Origin: Nematopogon swammerdamellus | Lineage: Eukaryota > Arthropoda > Insecta > Lepidoptera > Adelidae | Direction of reading: 5' to 3' | Length of the DNA: 64,000 nucleotides | Assembly (NCBI GenBank): GCA_946902875.1 | Contig: OX336340.1 | Span: 18,305,566-18,369,565, forward strand | Part shown: piece by piece, positions 63,903 through 64,000 of the stretch | Layout: each line of letters opens with the position of its first letter | Numbering within the stretch: the first letter of the stretch is position 1 | Position numbers and translations under genes: made by a program | The notes under the pieces: model-generated | Seen by the model: only the letters and a program-made list of their open reading frames with translations | What the model was told of the DNA's origin: nothing | The model's database searches: none

Positions 63903-64000
63903 CGTACCAATTGGTACTGCAGAAGTTTCCTCTGCAGAACCGGTAAACTCTTGAACGCTCTCTCTCCCCATAATATTTCCCCCAAGTGTCAGCCTCGTCA
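63903..64000 (+). pseudogene. LINE-J fragment continuing off the window
   Basis: GCGTACCAATTGGTACTGCA, CTCTGCAGAACCGGTAAACT, GAACGCTCTCTCTCCCCATA match LINE-J at 55,900-55,990. The CTGG duplication of that copy is absent here. A SINE-A-like start (GTCAGCCTCG) appears at 63,988. Confidence 0.7.

Overview
The window looks like AT-rich insect nuclear DNA, most likely from a butterfly or moth (Lepidoptera). There are no bacterial-style genes, operons or ribosome binding sites. Instead there are many dispersed retroelements and inverted-repeat elements, including ones I recognise as typical of Lepidoptera: the unit that begins near 'GCCAAGTGCGAGTCGGACTC' and ends near 'TACGGAACCCT', a LINE 3' end containing 'GGTTGCCTGGAAGA' and 'GTGCAATAAAG', RTE-type 3' ends, and the unit beginning 'AGCTGTGCCCGCGGCTCC'. 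Species cannot be told from this sequence.

Protein-coding content is sparse. The only long open frame (about 54.17-56.13 kb, +) is a 5'-truncated non-LTR retrotransposon reverse transcriptase that is probably dead: two near-invariant RT motif residues are histidine and a 4-bp duplication shifts its C-terminus. Short fragments of the same LINE lie at about 14.0, 23.85, 25.7, 29.6, 34.65, 39.9, 46.3, 49.6 and 63.9 kb. A second LINE lineage, with a QRGNAA motif in its C-terminal tail, left fragments at 0.05, 3.67 and 28.34-29.35 kb. RTE-like 3' ends lie at 21.6 and 52.6/53.1 kb. The best host-gene candidate is on the + strand at 32.2-35.35 kb: a possible first exon with a membrane segment, a 70-bp internal exon, and a terminal exon with stop, AATAAA and a GU-rich tract. 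A second possible terminal exon is at 57,956-58,163 (+).

At least five SINE-like families are present. SINE-A (11 copies or pieces) has a tRNA-like start, then a block that closely matches the internal promoter of 5S rRNA, then a tail ending in poly(A). SINE-B has a (TATG)n tail. SINE-C has a tRNA-Leu/Ser-like head. Element D carries a tRNA-like core between palindromic ends. Repeat G is a pair of about 300-bp units with short direct-repeat flanks. Two SINE-A copies carry the head of SINE-B instead of their own, and several insertions are nested.

Inverted-repeat elements are prominent: a foldback element at 9.54-10.81 kb with modular arms and a central minisatellite, a perfect 53-bp-arm hairpin at 20,957-21,091, and long-TIR elements at 18.96-19.46, 23.10-23.68, 25.09-25.56 and 33.83-34.22 kb. 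Between the repeats lie unique stretches with short GC-rich, often G-run-rich islands (14.96, 17.4, 19.6, 22.9, 24.5, 27.4, 29.9, 31.2, 38.8, 41.9, 46.9, 47.9, 53.6, 58.5 kb). These could be first exons or regulatory DNA of a large, mostly intronic or intergenic locus. All boundaries were read by eye and are approximate to a few bases unless a perfect repeat defines them.
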